Positions 16,147 through 24,084 of a DNA stretch of 64,000 nucleotides are shown here, piece by piece. Location of the stretch: the NCBI RefSeq assembly GCF_031195445.1, contig NZ_CP133480.1, positions 2,093,501 to 2,157,500 of the forward strand, written 5' to 3'. This DNA comes from Acuticoccus sp. MNP-M23 (GTDB taxonomy: Bacteria > Pseudomonadota > Alphaproteobacteria > Rhizobiales > Amorphaceae). Positions within the stretch are counted from its first letter, which is position 1. Every line of letters begins with the position of its first letter. The notes under the pieces were generated by a model. The model did not search any database and was not told where the DNA came from. It saw nothing but the letters and a program-made list of their open reading frames with translations. Position numbers and translations under genes: made by a program.

Positions 16147-17781
16147 CTAGATGGCGTCCTGCGCGCCGGCGCGGATCATGTCGGCGGCTTTTTCCGCAAT
16201 CATCACAACGGGTGAGGCGGTATTGCCGGACACGATCTTCGGCATCACCGACGCATCGACGATCCTGAGGCCGGAAAGGCCATGGACGCGGAGGTCGGCG
16301 CCGACCACGGCGCGGTCATCGCTGCCCATCCGGCAGGTGCCGACCGGGTGGAAGATTGTGGTGCCGATGTCGCCTGCGGTGCGGGCGAGCGCCTCGTCGG
16401 TGGTGATTTCGGGGCCGGGCAGCACCTCTTGCGGCGTGTACCGCTCCAGGGCGCGCGCCGTCATCAGCTGGCGCGCCTGGCGGATGGCGGCGACGGCCAC
16501 CGTCCGATCCGTTTCGGCCGACAGGTAGTTGGGCCGGATGTCGGGATGGGCGGCGGTGTCGGGCGCGTTGATGTGGCAGCTTCCCACGCTGTCCGGCCTG
16601 AGGTTGCAGACCGAGACGGTGATCGCCGGCTCCCGGTGCAGCGGATCGCCCAGCCTGTCGGTGGAGAGGGGCTGCACGTGGTATTCAAGGTCCGGCGTTT
16701 CGCGTGAGGGGTCCGACCGGGTGAACAGGCCGAGCTGGCTGGGCGCCATCGCCAGCGGCCCGCTGCGCTTCAGCGCATATTCCAGCGCCATCCGCGCCTT
16801 GCCCACGGCCGAATTGGCAAGCGTGTTGAGTGTCAGCGCATTATTGACGCGGAAGATGGTGCGCAGTTGCAAATGGTCCTGCAGGTTCTCGCCGACGCCC
16901 TTCAACGCGTGCGCCACCTCGATCCCCAGACCCTGCAACAGGTCCGGCTGGCCGATGCCGGAGAGTTCGAGGATTTTCGGCGAGTTGATGGCGCCCGCCG
17001 CCAGCAGCACCTCGGCCTTTGCGCGCGCCTCGTACAGCGTGCCGCCACGGCGGTAGCGAACCCCGGTGACGCGGCCCCCCTCCACCACCAGATTTTCGCT
17101 GTGGGCGTGGGTGACGAGGCGAAGGTTGGCGCGGCGCATCGCAGGCCGCAGGAAGCCGCGCGCCGCGTTCCAGCGCACGCCGTTTTTCTGGTTCACCTCG
17201 AAAAGGCCGGAGCCTTCGTTGCTGCCATCGTTGAAATCGGCTCGCGGGAGGATGCCGAACTCCTTGGCGCCCTCCTGCACGGCCTTCAGAATATCCCAGG
17301 CGAGCCGCTGAGTTTCCACGCGCCACTCGCCACCCTCACCGTGGAGGCCGGTCTTGCCGCCGTGGTGGTCTTCGGATTTCAGGAAATAGGGGAGGACATC
17401 GTCCCAGCCCCAGCCGGCATTGCCCATCTGGCGCCAGGTCTCGTAGTCCGCCGCCTGGCCGCGCATGTAGATCATGCCGTTGACCGAGGAGCAGCCGCCC
17501 AGCACCTTGCCGCGAGGATAAACGAGGCTGCGGCCGTTGAGGCCGGGCTCGGGTGCGGTCTTCATCATCCAGTCGGTGCGGGGGTTGCCGATGCAGTAGA
17601 GGTAGCCGACCGGGATCTGCACCCAGTGGTACCGGTCCGACCCGCCGGCCTCCAGCACCAGGACGCGGGTGCGCCCGTCCGCGGTCAGACGATTGGCAAG
17701 GACGCAGCCGGCCGTGCCTGCGCCGACGATCACATAGTCGTAGTCGCCGTCGAGCCGTGCCGCCTCTTGGTCGCCTGCCAT
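16147..17781 (-). CDS. GMC-family FAD-dependent oxidoreductase (choline/alcohol dehydrogenase-like)
   Basis: This 544-aa flavoprotein carries the ADP-binding motif YVIVGAGTAGCVLANRL at the N-terminus, GMC signature 1 (GKVLGGCSSVNGMIYMRG), GMC signature 2 (GAINSPKILELSGIG) and the C-terminal catalytic region HPVGTCRMG plus GNTASPVVMIAEKAADMI. GMC enzymes oxidise alcohols, sugars, choline or polyethylene glycol. There is no signal peptide, so it acts in the cytoplasm. GGAGAG lies upstream of the ATG at 17781. It follows the DHDPS-like gene by 105 bases on the same strand and is probably the last gene of the SDR/RraA/DHDPS operon, oxidising an alcohol group of the same substrate. Confidence 0.93.
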   Translation of the reverse strand: MAGDQEAARLDGDYDYVIVGAGTAGCVLANRLTADGRTRVLVLEAGGSDRYHWVQIPVGYLYCIGNPRTDWMMKTAPEPGLNGRSLVYPRGKVLGGCSSVNGMIYMRGQAADYETWRQMGNAGWGWDDVLPYFLKSEDHHGGKTGLHGEGGEWRVETQRLAWDILKAVQEGAKEFGILPRADFNDGSNEGSGLFEVNQKNGVRWNAARGFLRPAMRRANLRLVTHAHSENLVVEGGRVTGVRYRRGGTLYEARAKAEVLLAAGAINSPKILELSGIGQPDLLQGLGIEVAHALKGVGENLQDHLQLRTIFRVNNALTLNTLANSAVGKARMALEYALKRSGPLAMAPSQLGLFTRSDPSRETPDLEYHVQPLSTDRLGDPLHREPAITVSVCNLRPDSVGSCHINAPDTAAHPDIRPNYLSAETDRTVAVAAIRQARQLMTARALERYTPQEVLPGPEITTDEALARTAGDIGTTIFHPVGTCRMGSDDRAVVGADLRVHGLSGLRIVDASVMPKIVSGNTASPVVMIAEKAADMIRAGAQDAI

Positions 17782-17886
17782 CGTGCCTCTCCGCCGGAGG
17801 CGGCGATCTGACCAGAGCTTCCCGGCGGCCGCAATCCCGAGCGTCTGTCGGTCCGCGCCGACAATGTGCCGCCGGCGCGGTCTTGG

Positions 17887-18810
17887 TCAGAAGGCTGCGC
17901 GCGGGTCGTGCCTGGCGAGGCGTGCCAGCATGCCGTCGACTTCCGCCCTGGTGGTGGCGTTCATCTTGGGGCCGGGGGCGCGAAGGTCCGCGTGGGCGAT
18001 CGCGCCGCGTTTCACCAGCACGTACTTGCGCACGGCAAGGCCGATGCCGGACTGGTGCTCGTAGCGCAGGTACGGCAGGTGCGCGTCGAACAGGGCGTGC
18101 ATCCCGTCATTGTCGCCGGACTGATGCTTCTTCACCACGTCGACCAGCATGTCCGGGAAGGCGTAGCCGGTCATCGCACCATCGGCGCCGCGCTCCATCT
18201 CGAAGTCGAGGAACAGGCCGCCGTTGCCGCACAGGATCGAGATGTGCCGCAGCGTGCCGTCGGCTTCCATCTTGCGGAGCGCGGAGACCTTCTCGAGGCC
18301 GGGCCAGTCCTCGTGCTTCAGCATCACGCAGGAGGGGTTCTCCGTCACGATCCGGCGGATGACGTTGTTGGACATGCGCACCGTGGTCACGAGCGGATGG
18401 TCCTGCAGGACGAACGGCACGTCCGCGCCGATCTGCGCGACGGACTGGGCGTAGTAGTTGCAGATCTCGTCGTCGGTGCGCATGGCGGGAGGCGGGTTGA
18501 TCATCACGCCGGCTGCGCCCGCATCCATCGACGCGCCGGAAAGCGCGCGCATGGCGGCAAAGCCCGGCGCCGAAACGCCGACCACCACCGGCTTGTTGAA
18601 GCGGGCGAGCACCCGCTTCACGATGGCGACGGACTCCTCGGGCTCAAGCTTGGGCGCTTCGCCGAGGATGCCGAGGATGGTGAGACCATCCACGCCGGAT
18701 TCGAGGTAGAAGTCGCACATCCTGTCGATGGAAGCGTAGTCCACCGCGCCATCGGGCAGGAAGGGCGTGGGTGCGATGGCGTAGACGCCCTTGGTGTCGA
18801 TCCCGAACAT
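17887..18810 (-). CDS. DHDPS-family lyase, catalytic Tyr replaced
   Basis: This 307-aa TIM-barrel protein belongs to the DHDPS/NAL superfamily. The Schiff-base lysine is present (Lys165 in CVMLKHEDWP), as is GILGEAP in place of the GTTGE loop. The conserved YN-x-P motif reads QDHP (residues 136-139), so the usual proton-relay Tyr is a Gln. This marks a divergent subfamily; it is not dihydrodipicolinate synthase itself. The ATG at 18810 shares one base with the stop of the RraA-type gene upstream (TGATG), implying coupled translation and a shared pathway in cleaving or dehydrating a keto acid. LysR control is likely, through the divergent promoter at 20384. Confidence 0.85.
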   Translation of the reverse strand: MFGIDTKGVYAIAPTPFLPDGAVDYASIDRMCDFYLESGVDGLTILGILGEAPKLEPEESVAIVKRVLARFNKPVVVGVSAPGFAAMRALSGASMDAGAAGVMINPPPAMRTDDEICNYYAQSVAQIGADVPFVLQDHPLVTTVRMSNNVIRRIVTENPSCVMLKHEDWPGLEKVSALRKMEADGTLRHISILCGNGGLFLDFEMERGADGAMTGYAFPDMLVDVVKKHQSGDNDGMHALFDAHLPYLRYEHQSGIGLAVRKYVLVKRGAIAHADLRAPGPKMNATTRAEVDGMLARLARHDPRAAF

Positions 18811-19514
18811 CAGTTGCCTTCCTTGAACTTGGCGTAGCGCGCCTTGGTCTCGTCGTTCATCGGGTAAAGGCCGGGGAGGGGCACGCCGCGTTCCACCTCG
18901 GTGACGATCCAGGCCTCCAGCTTCTCCTGCTCGACGGCTTCGCCGACCACCTCGTCCAGCAGTGCCTGCGGGATGAGGACTGCGCCGTCCGCGTCGATCA
19001 CCAGAACGTCGTCCGGCACGATGCAGACGCCGCCGCACCCGATGGTCTCCTGCCAGCCGACGAAGGTGAGGCCGGCGACGGAGGGGGGCGCCGCAGCGCC
19101 GGAGCACCAGACCGGCAGGCCGCTGGCAAGGACGCCGTCGAGGTCACGCACCACGCCGTCGGTGACGAGCCCCGCCACGCCGCGCTTCTGCATCCGGGCG
19201 CACAGGATGTCGCCGAAGATGCCGGCGTCGCGCACGCCCATGGAATCGACCACGGCAATGCAGCCTTCCGGCATCGCCTCGATGGCGGCGCGGGTGGAGA
19301 TGGGCGAACCCCAGGAGGCGGGGGTCGCAAGGTCTTCGCGCGCCGGGACGAAGCGCAGGGTGAAGGCAGGGCCGACAATGCGCTCCTGTCCCTTGCGCAG
19401 CGGCATCGCACCGCGAAGCCACACGTTGCGCAGGCCCTTCTTCAGAAGGATCGTGGTCAGCGTGGCCGTGGTGATGGTCTTCAGCGTGTCGATGGTTGTC
19501 TGGTCAAGCGCCAT
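18810..19514 (-). CDS. RraA-family protein (putative aldolase/decarboxylase)
   Basis: The protein has 234 aa. It has the RraA fold with the aldolase signature TDGVVRD, in which Arg123-Asp124 fall at the same numbers reported for characterised HMG/CHA aldolases. An upstream VVDSMGVRDAGIFGDI segment forms the other side of the site. Family activity is metal-dependent retro-aldol cleavage of 4-hydroxy-2-oxo dicarboxylates, with oxaloacetate decarboxylation. GAGGAG lies upstream of the ATG at 19514. It is flanked by an SDR gene (12 bases upstream) and the DHDPS-like gene (one-base overlap), so it belongs to the same degradation route. Confidence 0.87.
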   Translation of the reverse strand: MALDQTTIDTLKTITTATLTTILLKKGLRNVWLRGAMPLRKGQERIVGPAFTLRFVPAREDLATPASWGSPISTRAAIEAMPEGCIAVVDSMGVRDAGIFGDILCARMQKRGVAGLVTDGVVRDLDGVLASGLPVWCSGAAAPPSVAGLTFVGWQETIGCGGVCIVPDDVLVIDADGAVLIPQALLDEVVGEAVEQEKLEAWIVTEVERGVPLPGLYPMNDETKARYAKFKEGN

Positions 19515-19526
19515 GGCGGTGTCTCC

Positions 19527-20312
19527 TCAGATGCTCGGAATGTAGCCGCCGTCAACGCGGATAACGCTGCCGGTGATGTAGGAGGCACGCTCGGAGGCGA
19601 GGAAGGCAACGGTGTCGCCATATTCCTTCGGGTCGCCGTAGCGGCCAAGCGGAATCGCCTTGTTGCTTTCCGCCTTCACGTCCTCGACGGGGCGGCCTTC
19701 GCGCTCTGCCTTCTTCTCGTCAAGGAAGGTGATGCGCTTGGTGGCGACGCGGCCGGGCAGCACGATGTTGGCGGTCACGCCATCACGGCCGACTTCGGCG
19801 GCAAGCGTTTTCGACCAGCCGAGCAGCGTGGCACGCAGCGCGTTGGAGAGGCCGAGGTTGGGGATCGGCGCGACGACGCCCGACGAGGTGGATGTGATGA
19901 TCCGGCCCCATTTGCGCTCGCGCATGCCCGGCAGCACGCGGTCGGTGATCGCAAACACCGAAACCACCATGGAATCGAAGAATTTGCGCCACGTGTCGGA
20001 GGAGACGCCCGCAACGCCGCCGGGGGGCGGGCCGCCCGTGATGGCAACGAACACGTCGACCGAGCCAAGCTCGGCTTCCACCGCAGAAACCTTGGCGTCG
20101 ACGCTGTCGACGTCCGCGAGGTCCCAGGAGATGGCGAAGGCGGTGCCGCCAGCAGCGTTCACGGCATCGGCGGTGACTTTCGCCGCGTTCTCGTCAATGT
20201 CGGCGACGGCGACTTTCGCGCCTTCCGCGCCCAGCGAAAGCGCGATGGCGCTGCCGAGGCCGCCACCAGCGCCCAGCACCAGGGCGACCTTGTTGTTCAA
20301 ACCGAGATCCAT
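19527..20312 (-). CDS. SDR-family protein with degenerate active site
   Basis: This 261-aa Rossmann protein has the cofactor motif LGAGGGLGSAIA and the NNAG-equivalent AITGGPPPGG, followed by the Ser region TSTSSG. Where YxxxK is expected the sequence reads LGLSNALRATLLG, so the catalytic Tyr and Lys are not in place. A group of SDR proteins with a TGGPPPG loop and LSNALR shows the same feature; their reactions are poorly known. The end RVDGGYIPSI is normal for SDRs. The ATG at 20312 is chosen because GGAGGACACT precedes it. It is the first gene of the SDR/RraA/DHDPS/GMC operon and is divergent from the LysR gene. Confidence 0.87.
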   Translation of the reverse strand: MDLGLNNKVALVLGAGGGLGSAIALSLGAEGAKVAVADIDENAAKVTADAVNAAGGTAFAISWDLADVDSVDAKVSAVEAELGSVDVFVAITGGPPPGGVAGVSSDTWRKFFDSMVVSVFAITDRVLPGMRERKWGRIITSTSSGVVAPIPNLGLSNALRATLLGWSKTLAAEVGRDGVTANIVLPGRVATKRITFLDEKKAEREGRPVEDVKAESNKAIPLGRYGDPKEYGDTVAFLASERASYITGSVIRVDGGYIPSI

Positions 20313-20383
20313 AGTGTCCTCCAAGAGTTCGCCTCTGGCGTAGCGGGTCCGTTTCCGCAGAAAAAGTGCGCCAATGTTGGTTC

Positions 20384-20409
20384 ATGCCGAACGAAAAGTT
20401 CGGTATTAT
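20384..20409. promoter_or_regulatory. LysR-type operator with possible leaderless promoter
   Basis: CCGAAC (20387-20392) and GTTCGG (20398-20403) form an inverted repeat with a 5-base spacer, inside flanking ATG/TAT that give the T-N11-A pattern of LysR sites. It lies between the divergent SDR operon and the LysR gene. TATTAT (20404-20409) could be a -10 box for the LysR gene; transcription would then begin close to its ATG at 20415, which has no Shine-Dalgarno. Confidence 0.55.
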
Positions 20410-20414
20410 GTGCC

Positions 20415-21290
20415 ATGGATACCCGCTTTCTGGAAACCTTCCTCACCGTCGCCCGCCGCGGTTCGCTGGCCGATGCGGCAGTGGAGCTGGACATCACCGC
20501 CACCGCCGTCGCCCAGCGCATCCGCACGCTGGAGGCCGAGCTTGGCGTGAAGCTTCTGGAGCGGGCCGGGCGGTCGGTGCGGCCGACGGAGGCAGGGCAT
20601 GCGGTGGCGGACCGGGCAACGCCGCTCCTCCACGGCCTCCGGGATCTGCGCACGGCGGTGCAGGGCGGCGCGATCATGGGGAAGCTGCGTGTTGGTGCAA
20701 TTTCCACCGCGCAGACCGGGCTCTTCCCGCGCGTCCTGGGGCGGCTGGCGCGGGAGGCGCCGGGGCTGGAGGTGGCGCTGGAGCCCGGCACATCGGCTGC
20801 ACTTTACGAGCGGACGCTGGCCGGCGAGCTGGACGTTTCGGCAATCGTCAAGCCGGGGTTCGCCTTGCCGAAGACCACCGAGTTCCGCCTCTGGCGCTCC
20901 GAACCGCTGATCCTGCTGGCGCCGCGCGGGGAGGAAAGCCGCGATGCATTGCACCTTCTCAAGGCGAGGCCGTTCATAAGGTACGACCGGCGCCAGTGGG
21001 GCGGGCGGCTGGCGGCCGATTATCTCGGCGCGCGCGGGATTGTGCCCGCACAGCGCTTTGAACTGGATTCGCTGGAGGCAATTGCGGTGATGGTGGATGG
21101 CGGGCTTGGTGTTTCCATCGTGCCCGAGTGGGCAGCGCCGTGGCCGGAAGGCTTGCGCCTGACGCGGATTGCACTGCCGCCGCCGGTGCCGGTGCGCGCG
21201 CTGGGGCTTTTGTGGCTGCGCGGCACGGCGCAGCGGCACCTCATCCGCAAGATGGTCGACATCGCGCTGGACGGTGCGCCGCAGGCCTGA
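20415..21290 (+). CDS. LysR-family transcriptional regulator
   Basis: This 291-aa protein has the LysR winged helix at its N-terminus (MDTRFLETFLTVARRGSLAD, with TATAVAQRIRTLEAELGVKLL) and a periplasmic-binding-like effector domain (ISTAQTGLFPRVLGRLARE, AIAVMVDGGLGVSIVPEWA). The ATG at 20415 places the helix-turn-helix at the usual distance from the N-terminus. It is divergent from the SDR/RraA/DHDPS/GMC operon, the classical layout in which a LysR protein activates the divergent genes in response to a pathway intermediate and represses itself. Confidence 0.92.
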   Translation: MDTRFLETFLTVARRGSLADAAVELDITATAVAQRIRTLEAELGVKLLERAGRSVRPTEAGHAVADRATPLLHGLRDLRTAVQGGAIMGKLRVGAISTAQTGLFPRVLGRLAREAPGLEVALEPGTSAALYERTLAGELDVSAIVKPGFALPKTTEFRLWRSEPLILLAPRGEESRDALHLLKARPFIRYDRRQWGGRLAADYLGARGIVPAQRFELDSLEAIAVMVDGGLGVSIVPEWAAPWPEGLRLTRIALPPPVPVRALGLLWLRGTAQRHLIRKMVDIALDGAPQA

Positions 21291-21293
21291 GCC

Positions 21294-22004
21294 TCAGCCG
21301 TAGCGGGCGCGAAGCGTCTCGATATAGTGGTTTTTCGACGGGCCGAGGTGGGCCTTGCACAAGGCGACGAGGCGGGGGCGATCCTCGTTGCGGATGGCGT
21401 CGATCATCTCCCAGTGCGCGCTGGCAGCCCATGCCTGATACGTGCGGTCGCTCACCGCAATGGAGCGGTAGGCGTGGGATTTCTGCGCGAAGATGTTGAT
21501 TGCTTCGGCGAGCGCCGCGTTGCCGCAATGGGCAAACAGCGCCTTGTGGAAGGCAATGTTGCAGCGGAACACGCCGCGCCGGTCGTGCGCCTCCACGGCG
21601 GCTGAGTGTTCGCGCTGGATGTCTTCGAGCTCGGCGATGGACGCCGGCGAAAGCGGCAGCGCAATGCAGGAGGCCGCTTCGCTCTCCAGAAGCTCGCGGA
21701 CGGTGTTGATGTCGTCCACTTCCTTCTCGGTGTAGACGCGGACGACGGCGCCCTTGTTGCGCAGCCGGTCCACCAGCCCGAGCCGCTCAAGCTCGACGAT
21801 GGCTTGCCGCACCACGTGGCGCTTGACCTCGAAGCGCGCGGCAATGGCCTCTTCGACCAGCCGCTCACGCGGGTGAAGGCGACCGAAGACGATGTCTTCT
21901 TCGAGCAGGCGGGCGATGTCGAGTGCCAGATCCTCGCGGTTGCGGCGCGGATCGTCCCCGATTTCACCCGCATCCGCCGCACCCGTCCGGGCCAGCCCCG
22001 CCAT
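21294..22004 (-). CDS. GntR-family transcriptional regulator, FCD type (system B)
   Basis: This 236-aa protein has a GntR winged helix (GRLHPRERLVEEAIAARFEV, then KRHVVRQAIVELERLGLVDR) and an FCD helical domain (CNIAFHKALFAHCGN). GGAGGAATGCG precedes the ATG at 22004. It is the last gene of the TTT system B operon, 20 bases after tctA, and converges with the LysR gene, with only three bases between stop codons. The likely role is substrate-responsive repression of system B and perhaps the IlvD gene, through the palindrome at 25149-25160. Confidence 0.9.
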   Translation of the reverse strand: MAGLARTGAADAGEIGDDPRRNREDLALDIARLLEEDIVFGRLHPRERLVEEAIAARFEVKRHVVRQAIVELERLGLVDRLRNKGAVVRVYTEKEVDDINTVRELLESEAASCIALPLSPASIAELEDIQREHSAAVEAHDRRGVFRCNIAFHKALFAHCGNAALAEAINIFAQKSHAYRSIAVSDRTYQAWAASAHWEMIDAIRNEDRPRLVALCKAHLGPSKNHYIETLRARYG

Positions 22005-22023
22005 CGCATTCCTCCTGCCGCCG

Positions 22024-23556
22024 CTATTCGGTTCCGCCCGGCGTTTGCTGGCGGCCTGCCAGCGCCCGTTTCATGCCCCGGCCGAGCACGCTGAACAGCG
22101 GCGTGGCCTGCAACGCCGACAGAAGCGCAATCGCAAGCAGTGTGGCAGAGATCGGGTTGTTGAGGAAGATCATCCAGTTGCCCTGGCCGATCAGCAGCGA
22201 CTGCTGGAGCGTGGTGTCGAGGATCGGGCCGAGGATGAGGCCGATCACCAGCGGCGGGGTGGGGATCTTGAACGTGTCGAACGCCAGGCCCAGCATCCCG
22301 AAAGCGATCATCAGCCCGACGTCGAACATCGAGTTGTTGATGGCGTAGGCGCCGATCACGCTCATCACGACGATCACGGGGCCAACCACGCGGTTGGGGA
22401 TCTTGGTGACCGCGACGCAGGCGCGCGTGAAGAAGATGCCGACGATGAACAGTGCGAAGTTCGCAAACAGCACGGCCCATAAAAGCGTGTAGGTGACATC
22501 GCCATATTCGGTCATCAGCGAAGGACCGGGCAGGATGCCGTGGACCATCAACCCGCCAAGCAGCACGGCGGTGGACGACGAGCCCGGAATGCCGAGGGCG
22601 ATGGTGGGAATGAGCGCACCGCCGACCACCGCGTTGTTGGCGGCTTCGGGTGCCACGATGCCGGCGGGGGTTCCGGTGCCGAACTCGTGCTTGTTCTTGG
22701 CGAACCGCTTGGCCTCGTTGTAGGCGAACCAGGACGCGGTATCGCCGCCCGTACCGGGGATCAGCCCGGTGATGATGCCGATGAAGCCCGAGCGCACGCT
22801 GTTGGGCAGGAGCTTGAGGAATTCACGCCCGGTGGGCAGCATCCGGTCGCGGATCTTCGAGACGCGCTCCGTCCCGGTGGGGTTGCCCTCCACAATGAGG
22901 CGGACGGCCTGCGGGATCGAGAACAGCCCGATCAGCGCGACGGTGAAGTTGATCCCGCCGAACAGATCGAGAATGCCGAAGGTGAAGCGCGGCGTGCCGG
23001 TGGTGAGGTCCATCCCCACCGTGGCCAGCAGCAGCCCCAGTGCGCCGGAGAAGAGACCGAGAATGGTCGACCCCTGGCTGAGTGCGCCGATGATGGTGAT
23101 CCCGAGCACCGCGACGGCAAAGATCTCCACCGGGCCGAAATTGAGGACCACCTTGCCCAGGAGCGGCGCGACCGTGAGGAGCGCGATGGAGCTGATGAGG
23201 CCGCCGATCAGCGAGGCGGTCAGCGACAGGCCGAGCGCCTTGCCGGCGTGCCCGCTGCGCGCCATCGGGTGCCCGTCGAGCACCGTGGCGGCGGCGGCCG
23301 GCGTGCCGGGTGTGCGCAGCAAGATGGCCGCGATGGAGCCGCCGTACATGGCCGAGAGGTAGAGCGAGGCGAGCATCGCAAGCCCCGTCTCGGGGCGGAA
23401 CGAGTAGGTCAGCGGTAACAGCAGCGCGATGGCCATGGTGGCGGAAAGGCCGGGCATGGCGCCGACGAACATGCCGATCAGCGCGCCGGCGAAGATTGCC
23501 GCGATGTTGATCGGATCGACGACGTTGGCAAGACCGATCCAGAGGAAGGATTCCAT
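22024..23556 (-). CDS. TTT transporter large permease, TctA family (system B)
   Basis: This 510-aa protein has about 12 hydrophobic segments. Both TctA half repeats are present: GAMPGLSATMAIALLLPLTY near the N-terminus and GLIPGTGGDTASWFAYNEAK in the middle. It forms the transport channel with the TctB-type subunit encoded 13 bases upstream. The ATG at 23556 has GAGG about 12 bases upstream. Compared with systems A and C it is of similar length but clearly different in sequence, so the three arose by old duplication or separate acquisition, not recent copying. Confidence 0.95.
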   Translation of the reverse strand: MESFLWIGLANVVDPINIAAIFAGALIGMFVGAMPGLSATMAIALLLPLTYSFRPETGLAMLASLYLSAMYGGSIAAILLRTPGTPAAAATVLDGHPMARSGHAGKALGLSLTASLIGGLISSIALLTVAPLLGKVVLNFGPVEIFAVAVLGITIIGALSQGSTILGLFSGALGLLLATVGMDLTTGTPRFTFGILDLFGGINFTVALIGLFSIPQAVRLIVEGNPTGTERVSKIRDRMLPTGREFLKLLPNSVRSGFIGIITGLIPGTGGDTASWFAYNEAKRFAKNKHEFGTGTPAGIVAPEAANNAVVGGALIPTIALGIPGSSSTAVLLGGLMVHGILPGPSLMTEYGDVTYTLLWAVLFANFALFIVGIFFTRACVAVTKIPNRVVGPVIVVMSVIGAYAINNSMFDVGLMIAFGMLGLAFDTFKIPTPPLVIGLILGPILDTTLQQSLLIGQGNWMIFLNNPISATLLAIALLSALQATPLFSVLGRGMKRALAGRQQTPGGTE

Positions 23557-23569
23557 ACGTGATACGACC

Positions 23570-24016
23570 TCAGAACGCCGGATAAAGCGGGATGTTGAGC
23601 CTCAGGAACCAGACAAACACGCCGTAAATCACGGCGGTGACGGCAATGATCGTGAGTGCGCCGGTCAAGAGACCGACGGGGCGCAGGAGCACCAGCGGGA
23701 TGGTCAGGAACAGCGGCGTGGCGATGAGATAGCCGATGATTCCGATCGACCAGGCGTAGGCGACGATCAGCCCGACGAAGGCTGCGCCAAGGGCAACGCC
23801 TTGCCAGTTGATGGGATCGGACGTGCCAAGGGTGCCGTTTGCACTGGCCTTGCGCCACTGCAGTGCCTGCTGGGCAATGGCAAGCACCGCCAGCACCATC
23901 ACCACCCAGCCGAGAAGGTCAGGCAGCTTGCGCGCCGTTGCCGGATAGGCAGAGGCTTCGCCCCACATGAAAAACACCAGCCCGATTGCGGCCAGTGCAA
24001 CGACGAGACGTCCCAT
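23570..24016 (-). CDS. TTT transporter small permease, TctB family (system B)
   Basis: This 148-aa protein has four hydrophobic segments (LVVALAAIGLVFFMWGEA, LLGWVVMVLAVLAIA, VALGAAFVGLIVAYAWSIGI and a C-terminal pair), as expected for TctB. TGGAGA precedes the ATG at 24016. It lies between the tctC-type gene (68 bases upstream, separated by a strong hairpin) and the tctA-type gene (13 bases downstream). The partner identity follows from position. Confidence 0.9.
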   Translation of the reverse strand: MGRLVVALAAIGLVFFMWGEASAYPATARKLPDLLGWVVMVLAVLAIAQQALQWRKASANGTLGTSDPINWQGVALGAAFVGLIVAYAWSIGIIGYLIATPLFLTIPLVLLRPVGLLTGALTIIAVTAVIYGVFVWFLRLNIPLYPAF

Positions 24017-24041
24017 CGCAAAGTCTCCAGAACAGGAAAGA

Positions 24042-24065
24042 CGGGCGGGGGCTGTGCCCCGCCCG
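24042..24065 (-). other. GC-rich intercistronic hairpin between tctC and tctB (system B)
   Basis: CGGGCGGGG (24042-24050) pairs perfectly with CCCCGCCCG (24057-24065), loop of six bases. It lies just after the stop codon of the binding-protein gene inside the operon. Such hairpins commonly protect the upstream mRNA from 3' exonucleases or attenuate readthrough, giving more binding protein than permease. A similar hairpin lies at the same place in system C. Confidence 0.55.
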
Positions 24066-24084
24066 CAAGGGTGCAGTGTGTGGC

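Noticed and set aside
18771..20414. A 5' extension of the LysR frame back to 18771 (839 aa in total).
   Set aside because: The added region lies antisense to the RraA and SDR genes and has no domain sense; the LysR DNA-binding domain begins exactly at the ATG at 20415.
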